From Treponema sp. (lineage in GTDB: Bacteria; Spirochaetota; Spirochaetia; Treponematales; Breznakiellaceae), in assembly GCA_031281855.1 (NCBI GenBank), contig JAITEW010000076.1, forward strand, positions 1-10,239: a DNA stretch of 10,239 bases, given 5' to 3'. This document shows positions 6,017 to 10,239 of the stretch, piece after piece; positions within the stretch are counted from its first letter, which is position 1; each line of letters begins with the position of its first letter. The notes below the pieces were generated by a model. The model was given only the letters and a program-made list of their open reading frames with translations, was not told the origin of the DNA and did not search any database. The translations under genes were made by a program, and so were the position numbers.

Positions 6017-7183
6017 TTACACATATATAGAATCGCTCATTACCGGCTGGAGCCCCAGGGAGAAGAGCGCGCGGCAGACTTCTTCTACCGTACGGGTATC
6101 ACTGATCTCCCACTGTTCATCACCCCTGGACTCCCCTGAGCGGCCCCCTATGCCCACGTCTACGCCTGCGGAAACTCTGGTAGCCGCGATTTTCACAGCA
6201 TGATCCCTGAAGCGGGCGTTCTCCCTGGTAGACACCGTGATCCCGGCCTGGGGCATAAACAAGCGGTACGCGCATATCGCCTGGAGGAGTTCAGCCTCGC
6301 CTACGTCCCGGGGATTAATGGTACTGTCAGCCGCGGTAGGCCTAAGGCGGGGACAGGAAAAGGAAATTTCGCTGTAAGGGAATTTTTTCTGAATCAGGAA
6401 CCCATGGAGCCCCGCGGCGAAACAGTCCTTGCGGAAATCCCCAAGCCCCAGGAGGCTGGCGAAAGCGGCGCCCCTGAAGCCCCCTTTAAGGGCCCGTTCC
6501 TGGGCGTTGAAACGGTAAGGAAAGCAGCGCTTCCGGCCCGCAGGGTGAAGGGCGCCGTAGAGCCCGGTGTCGTAAGTTTCCTGAAAAACCGTCACAAAGT
6601 CAGCGCCCTGGCTGTGAAGATACGCGTAAGCGGCGCTGTCCATAGGGTAGACCTCAAGGCCCAGTACCCGGAAATAGTTCCGCCCCAGGGCGCAGGCTTC
6701 GCCGATATATTCCACATCGGACTTAGCCGGACTTTCACCGGTAAGGATAAGGATCTCCTCAAGGCCCGTAGCGGCAATAGCTTCCATCTCCCTTCTTATG
6801 TCGTCCCTGTTCAGCCTGGCCCGCCTGATACGGTTACGGCAGTTGAAGCCGCAATAGACGCAGGCGTTTTCACAATAGTTGGAAATGTAAAGAGGCGTGA
6901 AAAGCTGTACCGCGTTGCCGAAACGTTTCCGGGTTTCGGCCTGGGCCAGAAGGGCCAGGTCCTCCAGGAAAGGAGCCGCAGCAGGGGAAAGGAGGACGCC
7001 GAATTCCTCGGCAGAACAGCCCCTGGAGCCTGAGCTTTCGGCGGCACTGAGGGCCCGGACAGCGTCAGCGGCGCTGTACCGGCCAGGGTCGTAAGCGGCA
7101 GTCTCCGCAAGCACCTGGTTCATGATAGCAGGATCGGACTTTTCCATACCTTCAAGGTAGGTCATAGGATCGTGCTTATTCAC
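6017..7183 (-). CDS. thiH: 2-iminoacetate synthase ThiH (radical SAM)
   Basis: About 388-aa radical-SAM enzyme that cleaves tyrosine to 2-iminoacetate (dehydroglycine) and p-cresol, supplying the glycine-derived unit for ThiG. This is the anaerobic route, in place of ThiO. The 4Fe-4S motif is CENACVYCGF (Cys104, Cys108, Cys111, counted from GTG 7183). ILTGESP (146-152) is the SAM-binding GE-type motif. LGLEVYPM (174-181), VFQETYD (199-205) and the C-terminal ThiH region ending WEISDTRTVEEV are typical, and length matches the family. I prefer GTG 7183 because GGAGG (7193-7189) lies 5 nt upstream; GTG 7198 gives 393 aa with no ribosome site. With the chosen start the gene overlaps the thiSG stop by 8 bp, indicating translational coupling. 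The stop TAA is followed 12 bp later by a second in-frame TAA within a small GTGTAAC duplication. Confidence 0.92.
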   Translation of the reverse strand: MNKHDPMTYLEGMEKSDPAIMNQVLAETAAYDPGRYSAADAVRALSAAESSGSRGCSAEEFGVLLSPAAAPFLEDLALLAQAETRKRFGNAVQLFTPLYISNYCENACVYCGFNCRNRIRRARLNRDDIRREMEAIAATGLEEILILTGESPAKSDVEYIGEACALGRNYFRVLGLEVYPMDSAAYAYLHSQGADFVTVFQETYDTGLYGALHPAGRKRCFPYRFNAQERALKGGFRGAAFASLLGLGDFRKDCFAAGLHGFLIQKKFPYSEISFSCPRLRPTAADSTINPRDVGEAELLQAICAYRLFMPQAGITVSTRENARFRDHAVKIAATRVSAGVDVGIGGRSGESRGDEQWEISDTRTVEEVCRALFSLGLQPVMSDSIYV

Positions 7184-8171
7184 GGCTGCCTCCGTCACCG
7201 CCGGCAGCTTCCCGGTCCCGCAGGAAACCTGTCAAAGGCGAGGAAGAAACAGCGCCCTTTTCCAGGACCCGGCCAGGCCCGGCAAGAAAGGCCGAGCGGC
7301 CTGCTTCGATAGCTTTTTTAAAGGCTTCCGCCATAGCGGGAATATCCCTGGCAGTGGCTATGGCGGTATTGGCCATAACCGCAGCGGCGCCCATTTCCAT
7401 AACTTCGCATGCCTGGGACGGTTTTCCGATACCAGCGTCGATGATAACCGGGAGATCGATTTCGTCCAGGAGTATCCTGATAAAATCCCTGGCGCAGAGC
7501 CCCCGGTTGGTGCCTATAGGCGCGGCCAGGGGCATGACGCAGGCAGCCCCGGCGTTCGCCAGGTCCCGTGCAATGTTGAGATCCGGGAACATGTAAGGCA
7601 TGACAATGAAACCCTCTTTGGCGAGGATCTCCGTAGCCCGCAGGGTTTCGCTGTTATCCGGAAGGAGATACTTGGAATCCCGGATAACCTCAATTTTAAC
7701 AAAGTCCCCGCCGCAGAGCTCCCTGGCAAGCCGGGCGATAGTTACCGCCTCCTGAGCGGTACGGGCCCCGGAGGTATTAGGGAGAAGGGTTATTCCCTGA
7801 GGGATATAGTCCAGGATATTTTCCCTGCCCCCGGTGTTGGCCCTGCGCAGGGCAACAGTGATCATCTCAGCGCCGGCGTTTTCCACAGCAGCCTTTATCA
7901 GCGCCAGGGAGTACTTCCCTGAACCCAGGATGAAGCGGGAGCCAAAACTGCGGCTGCCCAGTACCAGGGGGTCCCGGCTTCCGCCGCCCATAAAATGAAC
8001 GATTTCCACTGCGTCGCTGTTTTTTAAAATAACCGAAGCGTAATCTTCTTTACCGACCACCTGTTCGTTAATCCCTACAGCGACACGGTTTTTATCGTAC
8101 CCCTGGTTTTTAAGCAAATCCTCCAGGCTCATGCCTGCCGCTTCAGTATCCACGCCGTTGACTTTTACCAT
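7176..8171 (-). CDS. thiSG: ThiS-ThiG fusion: sulfur carrier protein and thiazole synthase in one chain
   Basis: 331-aa bifunctional protein. Residues 1-64 are a ThiS ubiquitin-like domain (VNGV near the start, VAVGINEQVV at 30-39, DAVEIVHFMGGGS at 53-65). From about 67 on it is a complete ThiG TIM barrel: DPLVLGSRSFGSRFILGSGKY, VALRR, NTSGARTAQEA, KIEVIRDSKYLLPD with the expected DXP-imine Lys159, MPLAAPIG, DAGIGKPS and NTAIA. ThiG condenses DXP, dehydroglycine and ThiS-thiocarboxylate sulfur into thiazole phosphate. The ThiS diglycine that must become a thiocarboxylate is internal here (Gly62-64), so cleavage or another sulfur route would be needed; such fusions are known. ATG 8171 has GGAGG 5 nt upstream. 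It begins 30 bp after the kinase stop and overlaps thiH. No ThiF is encoded in the window. Confidence 0.93.
   Translation of the reverse strand: MVKVNGVDTEAAGMSLEDLLKNQGYDKNRVAVGINEQVVGKEDYASVILKNSDAVEIVHFMGGGSRDPLVLGSRSFGSRFILGSGKYSLALIKAAVENAGAEMITVALRRANTGGRENILDYIPQGITLLPNTSGARTAQEAVTIARLARELCGGDFVKIEVIRDSKYLLPDNSETLRATEILAKEGFIVMPYMFPDLNIARDLANAGAACVMPLAAPIGTNRGLCARDFIRILLDEIDLPVIIDAGIGKPSQACEVMEMGAAAVMANTAIATARDIPAMAEAFKKAIEAGRSAFLAGPGRVLEKGAVSSSPLTGFLRDREAAGGDGGSRE
7189..7193 (-). promoter_or_regulatory. Ribosome binding site deciding the thiH start
   Basis: GGAGG inside the last codons of thiSG lies 5 nt before GTG 7183. It supports that codon over the upstream GTG 7198, which has only GC-rich sequence without a purine tract before it. 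The arrangement implies coupled translation of thiSG and thiH. Confidence 0.6.
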
Positions 8172-8176
8172 TTTTT

Positions 8177-8182
8177 CCTCCG
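8177..8182 (-). promoter_or_regulatory. Ribosome binding site of thiSG
   Basis: CGGAGG followed by five As lies directly before ATG 8171 and occupies part of the 30-bp gap after the kinase stop. No terminator and no TPP riboswitch fit in this gap, so any thiamine control must lie upstream of or inside the kinase gene, or be absent. Confidence 0.75.
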
Positions 8183-8201
8183 GATGCGTTATATAAAAAT
8201 G

Positions 8202-10239
8202 TTAATGCAATTTAAGATAAGCGCGCAATTTAATAAGCACCTCTTCAAAATCCAGAGGCTTGCCTACGTGATCGTCCATTCCCGAAGCGAGGCATTTTTC
8301 AACATCTTCCCTGAATACGTTGGCAGTCATTGCGACAATCGGAATCCTCCGCGCGGATTTCAGCAGAGGCTCCGGGCCGCCGGCGTTCCCGCGCTGTTCG
8401 TATTCCCTTATCCTGCGGGTAGCTTCGTAGCCGTCCATTTCGGGCATCTGCACATCCATGAGAATAAGATCGTAGCCCCCGGGGTTTTGGGTAAAAAGCT
8501 CCAAAGCCTGGACGCCGTTTTCGGCGCAGTCGATAGAAAACCCCATAGGTTCCAGCAGGGTAAGGACTATCTCCCTGTTGATGTCAACATCCTCCGCAAG
8601 GAGAAGACGCCGGTCCCGGAACAGGGCGTCGTCCTGCTCGCCCTGGAGCTCCGGCGAAGAAGCAGCCTCGCTGCCGGAAGCGGATTCCGGGGTATCGCCG
8701 GTTTCTATTCCCGCTTCGGCTTCGATAGTGAATATAAAAACAGAACCCTTCCCCAGTTCGCTCTTGATCCAGATACGGCCTCCCATCATCTCCACAATGC
8801 GCTTTGAGATAGCCAGCCCCAGGCCGGTGCCGCCGAATTTGCGGGAAGTATCGTTTTCGGCCTGTTCAAAAGAACCGAAAAGCCTTGACTGCTGCTCCGG
8901 GCTTATGCCTATCCCTGTGTCGGACACTTCAAACTGGATGGTGCAGTGCCCTTTTTCCTCTTTCGCCAGCTTCGCCTCAAGACCGATAGAACCGCCGTCG
9001 GGCGTGAATTTTACGGCATTGGAAAGGAGGTTGGTTATCACCTGGGCCAGGCGCTGATCATCGCCGATGACGGTACGGGGGACCCGGCTGTCAAGGTTCA
9101 TGGAAAAATGCTGGTGCTTTTCGTCCATACGAAAGGCCGTGACCTCCACGGCCCGGTTTACGGCTTTTTCAAAATTGAATTCCACCAGGGACAGCTCGAA
9201 CTTGTCAGCCTCTATCTTGGACATATCCAGGATGTCATTGATGACCCCCAAAAGGTGGGTAGAAGCGTCGCTGATCTTCTCAAGGCAGTAGTCTTTCTTT
9301 TCGATGTCCCCGGTCGATCGGGCGATAGCGGTCATGCCGATGATAGCGTTCATAGGGGTCCGCATCTCGTGGCTCATATTGGAAAGGAACCGGCTCTTGG
9401 CCTTGTTGGCCGCCAGGGCCGCCTCGATCCGGTCCTCCAGGGCCCCAAGCATGGACTTGAGAGCCTCCGCCAGTTTCCGGCTTTCCCCCTGGCCCGTAAC
9501 GCTGAGCTGCTTCATCAGCCTTGCCCGCACACTTTCCTGCTTTTCGTAGTCCCCTGAAGAAATGATAGCCGAAGCGTCGATAAGTTCTTCGATAGGATGC
9601 ACAATGCTCCGTGCCAGGGCGGTCATGATAAGCAGGGCCACGAGAAGGACAACCCCGGAGGTAAAGAGGATAGTTCTGAGAAGCTGGTACGACGAGGCCA
9701 GGAGTTCGGATCTCTCAAAGACCACCGCAAGCTTCCAGCCTATGGTGTCGATAGTGTGCGTTACAATGTACTCCCCGATCCCCCGGGCCCCTGCGCCGGT
9801 AATAAAGCCGTCCTTGTCGGCGAACATCTGCTTGCGGATCTCCGGGTAGTCTTCGATCTCCATAGAAACGAATTCAGGGTGATGCCCGTCGCTCAGAATG
9901 TGCCCGCTGCTGTCGAAGGTTACGAGGTAGCCGGTCTCCATGATCCGCCTGTTGTCCAGATCCTTGATAAGGCTTTCCAGGCTGTAATCCACCCCCAAAA
10001 GCCCCAGGGGCTTCCCGCCGGCGTCGTAGGTTTTGACCATGATGCTGCACACCATGCCGCCGCCTGTTGTCAGGTACGGGGTGGTGATAGTCACCTCCCG
10101 GCTGTCGCTGATGCTTTCCTGGTACCAGGAACGCTGCCTGGGATCATAGCCCGCCAGCTTGATATGCCCCTCAGGGGCCTGGGCGTACTGGCCGTCATCG
10201 TTGGCCATAAAGACCAGGCCGTAGTTGCTGTTGGAATTG
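8202..10239 (-). CDS. Hybrid sensor histidine kinase with dCache sensor and receiver domain (N-terminus outside window)
   Basis: The frame stays open through the right edge, so the Met at 10208 is internal; residues are numbered from it. The visible part has the C-terminal portion of a periplasmic dCache domain (to about 168; RSWYQESI at 26-33 and LLGVDYSLESL at 70-80), a transmembrane helix at about 176-199, and a HAMP segment to about 265. Then come HisKA with phospho-acceptor His280 (SNMSHEMRTPMNAIIG), HATPase_c with N393/N397, DTGIG (430-434) and GGTGLGL (459-465), an acidic Ser/Glu-rich linker (498-526), and a receiver with the DVD pocket (540-542), phospho-Asp585 and Lys650. It is a membrane sensor that would bind a small extracellular ligand in dCache. 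There is no output domain, so the signal must pass to an unseen partner by phosphorelay. No phosphotransfer (HPt) domain is visible. Confidence 0.95.
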   Translation of the reverse strand, partial: NSNSNYGLVFMANDDGQYAQAPEGHIKLAGYDPRQRSWYQESISDSREVTITTPYLTTGGGMVCSIMVKTYDAGGKPLGLLGVDYSLESLIKDLDNRRIMETGYLVTFDSSGHILSDGHHPEFVSMEIEDYPEIRKQMFADKDGFITGAGARGIGEYIVTHTIDTIGWKLAVVFERSELLASSYQLLRTILFTSGVVLLVALLIMTALARSIVHPIEELIDASAIISSGDYEKQESVRARLMKQLSVTGQGESRKLAEALKSMLGALEDRIEAALAANKAKSRFLSNMSHEMRTPMNAIIGMTAIARSTGDIEKKDYCLEKISDASTHLLGVINDILDMSKIEADKFELSLVEFNFEKAVNRAVEVTAFRMDEKHQHFSMNLDSRVPRTVIGDDQRLAQVITNLLSNAVKFTPDGGSIGLEAKLAKEEKGHCTIQFEVSDTGIGISPEQQSRLFGSFEQAENDTSRKFGGTGLGLAISKRIVEMMGGRIWIKSELGKGSVFIFTIEAEAGIETGDTPESASGSEAASSPELQGEQDDALFRDRRLLLAEDVDINREIVLTLLEPMGFSIDCAENGVQALELFTQNPGGYDLILMDVQMPEMDGYEATRRIREYEQRGNAGGPEPLLKSARRIPIVAMTANVFREDVEKCLASGMDDHVGKPLDFEEVLIKLRAYLKLH

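Noticed and set aside
6200..7033. 277-codon plus-strand frame opposite thiH
   Set aside because: It lies wholly inside a well-supported thiH, shows no domain and has no plausible ribosome site of its own.
7855..7880. TCTCAG (CTGAGA on the minus strand) as part of a TPP riboswitch
   Set aside because: It is inside the conserved ThiG coding sequence and the second conserved riboswitch half is not present nearby.
8184..8807. 207-codon plus-strand frame opposite the receiver domain of the kinase (and similar frames to 9557)
   Set aside because: The opposite strand encodes canonical kinase and receiver motifs throughout; these are shadows.

Overview
The window looks like a chromosomal stretch from a strict or facultative anaerobe. 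It carries a glycyl radical enzyme and the oxygen-sensitive radical-SAM ThiH route to the thiamine thiazole. The overall style (compact GC-rich genes, AT-rich intergenic DNA, a ThiS-ThiG fusion, a dCache hybrid sensor kinase) reminds me of free-living or gut Treponema-type spirochaetes. That lineage call is only an impression, because no rRNA or lineage marker is present.

Left part (1-4568, + strand). An AT-rich, apparently divergent intergenic region (16-272) carries a perfect 16-bp inverted repeat. It is followed by a tight three-gene operon: an unusually compact glycyl radical enzyme (GRE) with a GCTE active-site loop and an RIGGYS radical loop; an XRE helix-turn-helix/cupin regulator; and an ACSF2-like acyl-CoA synthetase. 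The first enzyme is clearly a GRE but lacks the Cys-Cys pair of pyruvate formate-lyase, so its substrate is unknown. A plausible reading is that the GRE makes or consumes an organic acid, the synthetase activates it with CoA, and the cupin regulator senses a related ligand. No GRE-activating enzyme is seen. The first five codons of a divergent gene may lie at 15-1.

Right part (10239-4593, - strand). Reading leftwards, there is a hybrid histidine kinase (dCache-TM-HAMP-HisKA-HATPase-receiver, its N-terminus off the right edge), a ThiS-ThiG fusion, ThiH, a TenI-type thiazole tautomerase that would easily be misnamed ThiE, and a divergent uracil-DNA-glycosylase-superfamily protein coupled to tenI by an ATGA overlap. 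ThiSG, ThiH and TenI together make a near-complete anaerobic thiazole-phosphate branch. ThiF, ThiE, ThiD and ThiC are not in the window. Gaps are 30 bp or less and there is no visible terminator or TPP riboswitch, so the thi genes may be read through from the kinase transcript.

The two operons converge at 4568/4593 with only 24 bp between stop codons. I see no tRNA, rRNA, CRISPR, insertion sequence or phage feature.
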